NCBI RefSeq assembly: GCF_963678635.1
Contig: NC_087070.1
Location: 23,932,933-23,996,932 of the forward strand
DNA length: 64,000 nt
Reading direction: 5' to 3'
DNA from: Symsagittifera roscoffensis
Lineage: Eukaryota; Xenacoelomorpha; Acoela; Convolutidae
The translations under genes were made by a program, and so were the position numbers. Below are positions 1 through 10,634 of the stretch, piece after piece (position 1 is the first letter of the stretch; each line of letters begins with the position of its first letter). The notes under the pieces are model-generated. The model saw nothing but the letters and a program-made list of their open reading frames with translations. It ran no database searches and was not told where the DNA came from.

Positions 1-1640
1 TCTTGCCTCTTACTTTTTTCATAATTCTCTGGACGTTTACATCGTTTATAATAGAATAAATGTCCGACTAAGTGAAGATACCTTTCAACCAATTTTTGCG
101 TATCTTTGAAATTGCTGACCACTTTGTACTAGCCCCTTTGTTATTTCTACGGATATGTGAAACAAAATATGAGCGAATTCACTTTAACTTAGAAAGAAGA
201 AAGATCTGATGAAAATAGTATTACAATCGAAAAAGATAATGGAATTTAAGTGACAACAGCTCTTCCGAAGTCCCAAGGGAACCAATAAGAAATGTATGCT
301 CCATTGAGAACTAGCAAGACTTTGAGATATCAACTGCTTTTTGATGAGTGAGTAGTTTGGCTGTTGTCTTGTGCAGTGCAATTCTTTTTTTTCCCGATTT
401 TTTTTCCATTTTTAAGTGATTAGGAATAACCCATTGCCATTTTCCGTTTTAGTAAAAAAAATTCTGAAATTTTTCTGCTTCTGGCAAAACTTTTAAAACA
501 GTTTTGCTCACCCCTTAAAAAGAATTTTTGCACAAAATTTTAAAAATCACAACATTGATTGTTTTTTGCAAAGTATTTCTGCACATATGTTAAATAATAC
601 AAAACATTTTTTTTCTTGCAGGAAACACATAAAGTATTGCTTGATTTTTAAAAATTTTTGTGTTCTGCTTTTTATGAGTTGGCATGTATGGTTATTAAAA
701 ACATCAAAATTATTGTTTTGAGACAGAGATTAGCTTTCGAATTTAACAATTTTTGACGATTTTACGCAATATATCAACAGTGTGTTAATAATAAATTTTG
801 GCATTCTTTGCAGTTTTAAAAGAAGTTTATAACTCCATTTTCTCACTTATCTTGCGAATTTTTTCAAAAAGTTTCTTGGTTCATGTTTAGAAATTATTTC
901 GAATTTTGCAAGTTGGAGAAAGCAAGGAGTTACTGAGTTCACTTCTGAAAATGTTTTTTCTGCTTTTATCAAAAAAATTGAAAAATTTTTTTTGTGCTAA
1001 ATTAAACTAAAAAACCAATTTTTTTTTATTACTTGATGAAAAAATTTTCCGGCTGTCTGTTTGTCAAATTTTAGAAAAAAAATGTTCAAAATTTTTTTAT
1101 TAGGCGCAAATTAAATTGATATTAAATAAGCCAAAAATAACCAAACTTTGTAAAAAAAACAGATTGAGTTTTTTCAATTTATCTTTAAAAATCGTGAGTT
1201 CAGAATTCTGAAGCACTCTCTTTTTTAGTACTTGAAGAAAAGTTTTTCTGGCTGTCTGTTTGTCAAATTCTTCTGCTTTTTCTCCTCTTGTGCTTTTTAA
1301 AAATCTTTTCTTGTGCTTTTTAAAAAATTTTTCTTGTGCTTTTTTAAAATAAAATTTCAGAAATTTATTCTTTTTTTAATACTCCAAGAAAAGTTTTTCT
1401 GGCTGTCTGCTTGTCAAATTTTAAAAAAAATGTTTCAAATTTAGCAAGTAGGCGCAAACAAAACAGCTATCAAAAAAGCCAATAATAACCAAACGCTTTA
1501 AAACAGTTTGAGTCTTTTCATTTTATCTTTAAAAATCGTGTCTTCAGAGTTTTGAACCACTCTATAAAAACAAACAAAACAGTTCCCAAAGTGTTTTATA
1601 TCGGCTCAAAATAGCAGAGAGGATATGGGAAATTCCATGT
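1..1640. other. AT-rich stretch without a recognisable gene
   Basis: No convincing coding frame is visible; long A/T runs dominate and the only open frames are short and low in complexity. It holds an internal direct repeat (separate entry). Positions 41-125 resemble 50826-50910 in the same orientation, sharing a block around GTCCGACTAAGT. Confidence 0.6.
1020..1570 (+). repeat. Imperfect direct repeat, about 346 bp apart
   Basis: A segment running from a GGCTGTCTG-TTTGTCAAATT block through an AGGCGCAAA block to a TTTATCTTTAAAAATCGTG block occurs at about 1020-1230 and again at about 1366-1570. The GGCTGTCTG core is also present alone near 1250. This looks like a local tandem duplication; no function is evident. 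Confidence 0.7.
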
Positions 1641-1654
1641 TCTAAGATAGGCTA

Positions 1655-1800
1655 TGGTTAACTGGTCCGCACCCTATGTATTATCATGGGGAATAGACTT
1701 CCCATTTTCTAAGATTAGTTATAGGTTTCAGATATTCAGATGGTAAGGTGAAATAATTCGAAAAAATTTTTTTTTCAGAAAGTTTTTGGCGCCTGTTTTT
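1655..1800 (+). repeat. Dispersed repeat F, copy 1
   Basis: Shares in the same order the words GCACCCTATGTATTA, TGGGGAATAGACTTCCC, GGTTTCAG, CAGATGGTAAGG and GGCGCC with the copies at about 5728-5915 (same strand) and 50221-50383 (opposite strand). It lies just outside the C-terminal end of the left polymerase fossil. It may be a terminal sequence of the element that carried the polymerase; that is inference. Confidence 0.6.
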
Positions 1801-2299
1801 CCAATTCAGCAGTTTGTTAGGTTCTCATCAACTTCTTGATTAAAAAGTTTTTAAAATTAACCCAATGGTAATTTTCAAAAAAAAGGTGTTGAAATTTTTT
1901 TTTTCACAAAGAAAATGTAATAAATTACAGCATCGTTCATAATTTTAATAAATTAACTCTTAAAATTTTAAAATTTTAGTATCTATTCCATCACATTTAG
2001 TTTCCCGATCAGGGAAAACTTATTTTATTCCCTGATTTTCTTATTTTATTTGATTTTCCATGAAAACGAGAAAATTTGATTTTCCATCAAATTTTCTTAT
2101 TTTATTCATAAATTGCAACTGAATAGTTAATTGTTTCAACGCTTCTATTAATTGACTTTAAAATCACTGCCTCAACCAGAACTTGACGATACTTTGCCAT
2201 CAAGTCATTTCTAGTGTCTTCTAATGCGGATTAGATCCTTCCAGTACTACTAAAGCTAAACTTTACTACTTAACATGTTTTTGTTGTAACAGCAAATAG

Positions 2300-5150
2300 C
2301 TTTTCTACATAGGCACACTTTTAAGGTGCATCTGAACTCCTGCTAGAATAGTCTTGGTCCTTTCTTGTCATCTTCCTTATGCTTAGAACAGCAAGTAAGG
2401 GAAGTAAGGGGGAAAAGGTTGTTTTTCGAATCTGCTCTAAAATTGTCTCGAAAATCTTTGTTTTGCTCAATCCGTTCTGCTCGCTTGCTGGGTTTCGTTA
2501 TTTTGGCTAGTATGCCAAAAATATCATTCTCCTCGCCAGTTAGCCTAGCATCAATAAAAAAACCATAAAGCTATCACAAAACAGTCGTTCGTGAGACTCA
2601 AAACTTTAGCTGAAGACTCGCATGAGGTGGAGTTTGTTAAATCTAGTATAGAGCAACGCGAATCAATTTGAGTAGGGTTCTCCATACTGCAGTATGCCAA
2701 GTTGAGAATTTTCGTGCTCTAATATAATTGTTTTTAGAAATTTTGTTGATACAATCATATGAATCTTTTTCTGCCAAAGCCAAATAGAGGGAACCTGTAT
2801 CCATTTCGTGTCCTTTAAATTTGTTGACGTCGCAAAAAATTATCACTCAAAACAGCTCCACAAAACAGCTCCATTATTCTCAAGTTGGCATACTGCAGTA
2901 TGAAGACTCGTTCTGTTTTTGATTCACGGTGCTCTATACTAGATTTTTGCAAGTCTTTAGGTATATTATTGAAATTCTCGAACAACTGGCTTTTGATAGA
3001 CTTATGGGTTTTTGTTGATGCTAGGCAACCTGGCGAAGAGAATGCTCTTTCTAGCATGATAGCCAAAACAACGAATATGCTAGGAAAGAGTTCATATGGT
3101 TTTCAATTAATGGACAGATTAAAACTAACTGGGCGTCACCAAGATGATTTGTCATTGTATGTTCTGATCTGTCCAATATTTGAAAGCCACAGGAATTTTT
3201 CCTTACAGGTTCATTTTTTTTCGGTTACCACGGCAGATATGGGTTTCTCATCAACAGCTCGCCTAGCATCAACAACAGATTGAACATTTCTTTTATGGAG
3301 TATGGTTTTACTCGAACAAAAATTTTCGAAGGTCATCTTTATATTTTTTCTTGGTGCCTTGATTGATATCATCATCAGTTAGGCTGTCCCTAGCTTTTTG
3401 ACAAACGCAAAACGGAAATAGTAATTCCTTGCTTCAAAACAGACTTATAATGGTTGCAAAAACCATCAACACAGAAGCAATCAATTTTCTCTGTGCTCTT
3501 GTAGTGTAGTAGATTTGAGTTTTACATTCAGGTCTGGTTGCTTGAAAAAATGACAAGACCATATTTTCACATGTACGGACTCGATTTTGACTTGCCCTAA
3601 ATTTTTGCGTTTCTTCCTTGTAGCTCCATCTCGTATACAATCATGTGGGCAGATTTTGACGCATGAATTGAAGACATAGCTCATTGGCATCCCCTGGTCA
3701 ATGACAAAACAATTGATTCTCGAATAAACCTCTTGTTTGCTACTGCTTTTGTGAAAACAATTGAGGGAACTCCGTTCATAACTTCGCGTGATTTTTTAAG
3801 TAAGTCCTCATCACTCGAGAAGAAGGGGTAAGACTTATAGAGGGTTGATTTGTGTAGAAAACATTCGCTGATAATGGCGGTGTGCAGCTGAGTTTTAACA
3901 AATCTATCTTTTTGTCGTGATAATTTTGTAAAAGTTTATTTTTTGCATCGTTTAATGGGTAGGAACCACATCTTTGTTTTTATAGCACTTTGGAAAATCA
4001 TGATGTGTTGCCATATTTTCCTGTTCCCAGATGGATTTCAAGTGGTTGTAGTTTTTCAGTCCCCTAGGGGATTTGGTTTTAAACGAGAGCTTTTTCATGG
4101 CTTGCTCCTCAGTACTATCATAGAGTAAAAAAGTTTGTATTAATTGTTAAACTCTTTATCGTCAAGATTGATTTTCTACGGTTTACTGCAAAAATCATCA
4201 TACGACGTTAATTGTTGCTCATCGAGCTTGTTGAGAGTATCAAACCAGTCGTTTGGAAAGTTTCAATTTGTCTCATTGGCCTTGTAAGCTTTAATAAACT
4301 CTAAAGTTGTAGCTCAACCTATAAACTTCATAATGCCCAGAATCTTAATGTCTCCAAACTTGAAGGAAACAGAGTCATTTAGTTTCTTGATAGCTGAAGT
4401 TTCAGTTTCCTTTTCGTTGTTTAGTCAGGGACTATGATATAAATTTTTGAGGTTTATATCTTGGAATTATTCCCGTGTCTCTCTAGATGTTGCATTAAAT
4501 CAATCAATTTAGTTTTCTGAATCCTGATAAAGTCTTTTTCTTCCTCGTCCTCAATACATATGTCCTCATATTCTCTTGCTTCACTTCATATTGAAAACCT
4601 TTAGTTAGTTGAGATTGCTGAAAATCGTATTTAGCTGCTTTTGATGTTATTTTCATTATAAAATTTTTTGGATCGTATCCGTTTTTTTTCCTTCAACAAT
4701 CCCAAGTAATGGACAGTTGATCTTTGTCAGACAAAACTTTGGGTTTTTCGAGTGAATTGGTTAAAAGTGACACCAAATTGGGTTCAATCTTCCTGATCAA
4801 AATGTGTGTTTCTATTGTTTTTTTCTTCCTTCACACGGAGCGCATATTGATTTAAATACAAAAACAGAGACACATGTTTGAACAATGTTTGTTCCCTGGT
4901 AGACTCAATTTTGAACTCATCCGTTTTTTCAAAAAACGTTTCTTTCAAAGTTGAAACATTTCTAGGGTAAAGGTTTTTGAATCGACCTTCGCAACAAAGG
5001 AATTGACGGTTGAAGTGGTCTGCTTTGTGGAAAAATGTTTCGCAAGATGGGAGCATATGTAGAAGACGTAACATTATTGACGTAAGTAATGTGGTTGTCG
5101 TATCGTAGAAGTTTTACTGTACTCTCGAAATTACCATTATTTTTCATAGA
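2300..5150 (-). pseudogene. Polinton-type protein-primed DNA polymerase B (PolB), fossil
   Basis: The minus strand carries, from high to low coordinate, separate blocks in the order expected for Polinton/Maverick PolB: an N-terminal-domain block near 4784-5074 (NLYPRNVSTLKETFF), an exonuclease-region block near 4210-4260 (NDWFDTLNKLDEQQL), a palm-region block around 2780-2800 (SLYLALAEKDSYDCI, next to the motif-C Asp-Thr pair) and a C-terminal cysteine block near 2370-2500 (CCSKHKEDDKK). In the family this enzyme copies the element from a protein primer. The gene is old and thoroughly broken, with roughly ten or more breaks over about 2.9 kb. It is flanked by F repeats in direct orientation. 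Family assignment rests on motifs only, but several independent ones agree. Confidence 0.8.
2885..3140 (+). pseudogene. Second PolB fragment in opposite orientation inside the left fossil
   Basis: The plus strand here encodes a block ending LGKSSYGFQLMDR, matching the Polinton PolB region around the conserved NS-x-YG motif; the right-hand fossil has LGNSSYGYQIMDK. It lies within a fossil otherwise read on the minus strand, so the locus holds either an inverted piece or parts of two PolB copies. It is a broken fragment. Confidence 0.6.
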
Positions 5151-5727
5151 TTATTCTCCGACGAATTCTCCGTCTCCAAGGTCGATATCGTAGATTAAAA
5201 TGTTTTTGCAACCTACATATTCAACTATCGATAAACTATCTATCGAAACTCCAAAAAAATTGTCTCGAATCACATCCTGCTTTTGTGAGAACATTTTTTT
5301 GTTTCATGCAAATGAACTGCAAGTACCCAAAACAACACAAGTAATCCTTGCATGGGTGATGCTTTTAATCTAAAACCAAACAATTTACTTGATAATTTTT
5401 TCGGAAGTGATTCGCGAATCACTGAATCTGGACATCCCAAGGGTTTGTTTTTTAGCAGTGTTGTTAAATTGTTTGGTTAAAGATCAACTTGAACCTCCAT
5501 TTTGACTTTTGTCTCTTGTGTGCACAAACTTCAATGATATATTGCTTATTGAACTTTTTATGTGTTATTGTCAAGGCTATTTTAGTGCAAAGCAAAATAG
5601 ATTTCTCCAACTGTGTACTCCTGTACGTTTCGTCAACTCCTGACATTTCCTGCTGAGTGAACCCATCTGAAAAACTGGGACAGTTAGTTTGCACCAGAGT
5701 TCAAAGAAGCCTATGTCCGAGGCAATA
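5151..5727. other. No gene recognised; probably decayed flank of the PolB fossil
   Basis: Only short frames without recognisable motifs. The stretch lies upstream of the N-terminal block of the minus-strand polymerase fossil and ends at the second F repeat, so it is probably decayed element sequence. This is positional inference. Confidence 0.4.
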
Positions 5728-5915
5728 AAGGGGGTTTGTCTGCTGACCCCATGTATTAACATAAGCCACAGAGTATCCGGTCAGCACCCTAAGTATTAAG
5801 ATAGAGAATAGGTTTCCTAATGTTATAAGATAGGGAATGGTGATGTTTCAATGTGATGGTAAGTTTCAGAAAAATATCTCGGCGCCCGGTTTTTTTGGAG
5901 CTCGAATTTACCAAT
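5728..5915 (+). repeat. Dispersed repeat F, copy 2
   Basis: Contains GGGGG, GCTGACCCC, ATGTATTAACATA, CCGGTCAGCACCC, AAGATAGAGAATAGG, GATGGTAAGTTTCAG and CGGCGCCCGG in the same order as the reverse complement of 50221-50405. GCTGACC and GGTCAGC can pair as a hairpin enclosing a second dyad. It separates the PolB fossil from the U array. Confidence 0.75.
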
Positions 5916-6846
5916 ACCTGCGTTTCTTAGAAACTTCGGTATGGTAAGTTTCTTTAAGTTTCAAATCCAAACACAATTTTCTCTTGAAAAATCAAAAAAA
6001 AAAATTTTTTGGATGATAAATTTTGTATGGTAGGTTTAGTTCAGAGCAAAACTATTTTTAAGAAACTTCTAAATTCATCAATTTTTTTGAACTTTTTTAA
6101 ACATAACTATCATATACAATCGACACCAAAATTAAATAAAGGAGATTTCATGTGTAGTTTATACCGTTTTTCGATACGCAATTCAAATTTTGATTTCTCG
6201 ATCAATTTTTTTTTGATTTGTTCTATTTCTAACCAGTAGAAAAAAATTACCAAAACATATATGCTTTATTGTTAGGTCGTTTAAATTTGTATAATTGGTT
6301 GAAAAGTATTCTGAAAAATCTAGATTTTGCACTTGTATCAAATTCAAAACAGTAATCAGAATGATGTTCCTTGACTTCCTTTTTTTGTTTTTTAAGATCT
6401 TCCATTGCTTTGATCGACCACTCAATCTGAGTTAACTCTTCGATATAAAAAAATTGTTGATTAATTTGGCAGTACGCTTCTTTTCTTAAATCTCCTCTCC
6501 AATTTTAAAACAAAACAATTGAATTTTCTGTGTTTCTTCGGTATGGTGTGTTTCAGATGGTAGATTTCAATAAACTTCAGATGGTAGATTTCAATAAACT
6601 TAAAGTTTTTGGATCATAAGTTTTCTATGGTAGGTTTCAAAAAATTTCAAACTTTTTTCTAAGTTTTACTTGCAAACATGTTTTTATCTAGAAAAGTCAG
6701 AAAAAAATTTTGTTTTGGATGGTAAACTTCAGACGGTAAGATTCGGCAAAACTAAGTCTCGATTTAGAGTAAAGAATAATAAACTAAAACATCGCAGATT
6801 AGTTTTTTCTCTAAAGAATCTATTAATTACTTGTTTCAACTTTTAT

Positions 6847-6995
6847 AACATTCCCTCAGGTAATCTGGGGAAAATTGAACAGAGGGGATTGTATTTGACT
6901 TGTTGATAATTCCGCTCCACAGGATATCAGGGGACTCTTGACAGCTCTTCACGCTTGATAACTTTCATATCACTCTTAAACGTTCATTCTCCATT
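6847..6995 (-). other. Conserved GC-richer block of the U unit, copy in U1
   Basis: Shares GGTAATCTGGGGAAAATTGA, GGATATCAGGGGACTCTTG and ACAGCTCTTCACGCTTGAT with the blocks at 10469 and 14135 and, inverted, with five right-arm copies. The small hairpin seen in most other copies is lost here. Function unknown. Confidence 0.75.
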
Positions 6996-9185
6996 ATGCA
7001 TGTTAGTTCTCTTCTCATGGAAATATTGAGGCGCGAGTTGCTTTCTTGATACAAAAAAAATTTAAGTTTCCATAAAAAACTGAAATACATCCAATCAAAA
7101 CTGCATGACTTTTTCATTGGAACGAAGATATAAATAAGCAATTTTTTTTTCAAGTTTCGACCAATCAAATGTTTTTTATCCAGTTCTCGTTTTTACCTCA
7201 GCATGTTTAATTATTTTACAATATTTCTCGCTACGATAAATGTCAGTTCTCCTTCATCTTTTTGTCATCATTTTTTTAAAAGTTCTTTAAGATTTCTGAG
7301 TTTTGCCAGAAATTATCACCCAAATTTGTAAATTGCTCTGCCTCGGTGAAAGTTTACACTGAGAAAGATATATTATAACAATCTTTCAGTGTCTGATAAT
7401 TTTGTATGATAAATTTTTTTCTTTCATTGAAAATTTTTTTAAAAGATTATAAAATTTTTCAGAAGTTGATTACAATTTTTGTAAACTTATCCATTCTGTA
7501 ATTACTTTTTTATATTGGGGACTACAACATCCGGATTCTATCATATTTCTCTGTCTATTTCGCTAAAAAGTTAGTTGATAAGATGCATTTTGTAAAAAAG
7601 CCTAAAGGTTAACCTAAATAAGTACAAAGATTGATTAAAAATGGGAATTATTAGATATTGGATTAATGTCAACAAAAGGTTTAAATAACTGATGATTATC
7701 TCTCTGATGCTTTTACAACAAGATTTTTTTGTTTTTTCTGTATAAATGATCTATGCTTCTTGCTCTATGGTTGTTCTTGCTTTCTACATAATACATGTTT
7801 TCGCTATTAAACTCACTTTGTAAGAAATTTTAAATAAAACTTGGGAATTTAGAAGGAAAATAGTATCGATTGAACGAACACTTTGTTGGAAGAGATAAAA
7901 TTAGATCGAATAACATCCAATTTCTGCAATGTATTTTGTACATTTTTTCCTTCAGATTACCTTTTTGAGTTGCTACAGAAAATTATTCACGCAAAAATAT
8001 AACTTTATAGATCATTAACTATCACTGTTTTTTCGAAAAAATTAGTAAATTGCTTTCTGTCTTGATTTTGAATCTTGAAAGACTCGGTAAATAAAACGTT
8101 TGATGACCTATGTAAAGTTGAGAATTTCAAGGTGCGTTTTTTTGTATAGTTTTTTTTTGCCCAACAATTAATTGAATGAAATGAAGCTAACCAAAACAAA
8201 ATCTTTATTCTTCGTCTAATTTAATCTTTTCATGTTAAATTTTATATGATCAAAATCTGATTCTGATGAAATATCAGTTTTATAAGAAATTTTCAGCAAG
8301 CTGCATAACATTTTCTCCAAAAACGTTTCCAAATCAAAACTGTTTTTTTTTAATCCAAAATTATGAAATGTAGATCTTGAAAGCAAGTTTTTGATTTATG
8401 CTTCATGTATCATTGTCCAAAAACGGAGTTGGGTTTACTTCACAAGAATTATCCTCAAAACATCTGATTTTTCAAGTAAATTTACCTAAATCACAAGTTT
8501 TCTAATAAAATACACATAAATATAAATCTTTGAGCTTTTATTTAATAATAAAACAAATTTTAATAAAACTATCTCAAAACCACTAATGAATTAAAAGGAC
8601 TTTCTATCTCAATTTAGTACTTTCTAAGTCTCTGCTTAATATACTATCTTTCAGTTTCATCCAATATGACCAACACTTTACTTGAAAATTGAAATTTAGA
8701 TGGGAAAATGAATCATTTCAACAAAAGTTCAATAACCCGAAGTAAAATTAATACCAGAAAACCTGTGCTAAAAATCTTCCAAGAATTTTTTCAACATGAT
8801 AACTGTATGTTGCTGTTTCAAATCTGGTTTTTGCATTGAAGCAAAGTTTTGTTTGAGAATGATGTATGTTATTATCTTGAAATTTTCGAAGTTTAGCGAA
8901 AAACTACATTTTTTCAGCTTTTCTACGTCATTTATCAAAATCTTTAAGGAACCAGAAGAAGACCATATTTCTTAGAAATTAACCACTATCTAATAGTCAT
9001 GTACTACTCTACTACTCTATGAACACTAAACTTTTTTTTAATTAGAAAATTTTAATCTTACCTTCTCTTGGAGTGCGTTTGGAGACTGCTGAGCACATTA
9101 ATTAAGATTATGTTGACGTGTAGAATGCTTTTACATGATATGATTAGTGAGTTCCTGGCTGCTATTTCTTAGAAAAGTTACAGTT

Positions 9186-9383
9186 CTAACACTTCAGAAC
9201 ACCACAGGTTCTATGATATCTTGACGCATTTCTACGTGTGTAGTCTCTACCACAATCAAGACATGCAACTCTTTTGTTTCTAATCGGTGACGATATCTCG
9301 ATAAGTAATGAAAGACCTTGAGAATAAATGGGAGTTTTAGAAGGTCCGAAATTTTTAGAAAAAAAATAAATAAGTAGCCTCAA
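9186..9383 (-). pseudogene. C2HC zinc-finger frame, U1 copy (shortened)
   Basis: The 65-residue frame ends in RVACLDCGRDYTRRNASRYH followed by RTCGVLKC, i.e. one Cys-x2-Cys...His-x3-Cys finger and the first cysteine of a second. It resembles the first half of the lola-type finger pair of insect and other invertebrate transcription factors. The second finger (NCxFxTYSSEEL in intact copies) is interrupted by a stop. A splice-donor-like AAG|GTAAGA lies downstream on the minus strand (9056-9061), as in the other copies. The CCAAT pair at 9531-9582 is 150-200 bp upstream. Resemblance to lola-type fingers is by pattern only. Confidence 0.6.
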
Positions 9384-9530
9384 AAAAGAATAGAAGTAAA
9401 TAAAAGCAGCTATGTAAATTTCTTCACCAACTGTTTTTCAGAAAACCAGAATCAATATCATCCTATCTAATCGAGCTTAAAAGGAAATCCTCCGATCTAA
9501 CCTTTGAATTTTCAAAACTTTCGATATCAA

Positions 9531-9650
9531 CCAATCAGAGTCGAGCATTCCATCACAGGTAATATTTTTGGTTTTAACCAATCAGAATGAATTATTCACC
9601 AAATTTAAAATGTTTTTAGATCAGAGCAAAACTATTTTTAGGAAACTTCT
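9531..9650 (-). promoter_or_regulatory. Paired CCAAT boxes plus HSE-like site (U1/U2)
   Basis: CCAATCAGA at 9531 and again at 9578, exactly 47 bp apart, matching the extended NF-Y consensus on the minus strand (CTGATTGGTT). A GGAAACTTCTAAA site at 9641, resembling a heat-shock element of two to three units, lies 60 bp further out. The block sits upstream of the minus-strand zinc-finger frame. Promoter function is inferred. Confidence 0.5.
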
Positions 9651-10468
9651 AAATTCATCATTTTTATTGAACTTTTTCAACATAATTATTTTATACATTT
9701 GACACCAAATTGAGATGAATGAGATTTCATGTGTAGTTTATAGCAATTTTTGATCCTTAATTCAAACTTTGAATTTTCGATCAAATTTTTTTTGATTTCC
9801 TCTATTTCTAATCAGTAAAAAAATACCAAAATATATTTGTTTTATATTTTAAGTCGTTTAAACTTGTATAATTGCTTAAAAATTTTTCTGACAAATCTCG
9901 ATTTTGCATTTGTATCGAATTCAAAACAGTAATCAGAATGATGTTCCTTGTCTTCCTATTTTTGTTTTTGAACTCTTCAGTTGCTTTGATCGACCACTCA
10001 ATCTGAGTTAACTCTTCGAAACAAAAAAACTGTTTTGACTAATTTGGCTGTAGGCTTCTTTTCTGAAATCTCCTCTCCCTTTTTCAAACAAAAAAATTGA
10101 ATATTCTGTGTTTCTTTGGTATGGTAAGTTTCAGATGGTAGCTTTTAAAAAACTACTTCAAGTTTTTCTATAAGTTTCATTTGCAAACACAGTTTTCTCT
10201 TGAGAAATCAAAAAAAAAAGAAATTTTTTGATTGACAAGTTTTGTATGGCAGGTTTCAAAAAAAATTTCAAACTCTTAATAAGTTTTATTTGCAAACATG
10301 TTTTTGTCTAGAAAAAACGTTAAAAAAATATTGTTTTGGATTGCAAATTTCAGATGGTAAGATTTGGCAAAACTACGCCTCGATTAGGAGTATAGGATCA
10401 AAAACTAATATATCACAGATTAAATTTTTTCTCTAAAGAATCTATTAAATAATTATTTCAAGTTTTCT

Positions 10469-10634
10469 TACATTCCCTCAGGTAATCTGGTGAAAATTGA
10501 CAAGAGGGGATTGTCTTTGACTTGTTATTTATTCCGCTCCACAGGATATCAGGGGACTCTTGACAGCTCTTCACGCTTGATAACTTTCATATCCCTCTTA
10601 ATCGTTCATTCTCCAGGTTTTCTGGAGAAAAGAT
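10469..10634 (-). other. Conserved GC-richer block with perfect 8-bp hairpin (U2)
   Basis: Contains a perfect stem TTCTCCAG / CTGGAGAA with a 5-nt loop at 10609-10629, next to GGATATCAGGGGACTCTTG. The same stem and loop (as reverse complement) occur at 14275-14295, 41366-41386, 42872-42892 and 44388-44408, across both arms. It could be a structured RNA segment or a protein-binding dyad; no known family is recognised. Confidence 0.6.

Larger units (their letters stand above)
6030..9610 (-). repeat. U array, unit U1
   Basis: First of five head-to-tail units. The boundary word (GAGCAAAACTATTTTTA then a GAAACTTCTAAA site and CATAACTAT) starts near 6047 and recurs near 9625, 13300, 17165 and 20420. 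In minus orientation the unit runs: paired CCAAT block, zinc-finger frame with a splice donor, about 2 kb of AT-rich sequence, a GC-richer block (6847-6995), and an EWSI-type frame (about 6240-6480). Copies differ by many substitutions and small indels, so the amplification is not recent. Confidence 0.85.
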
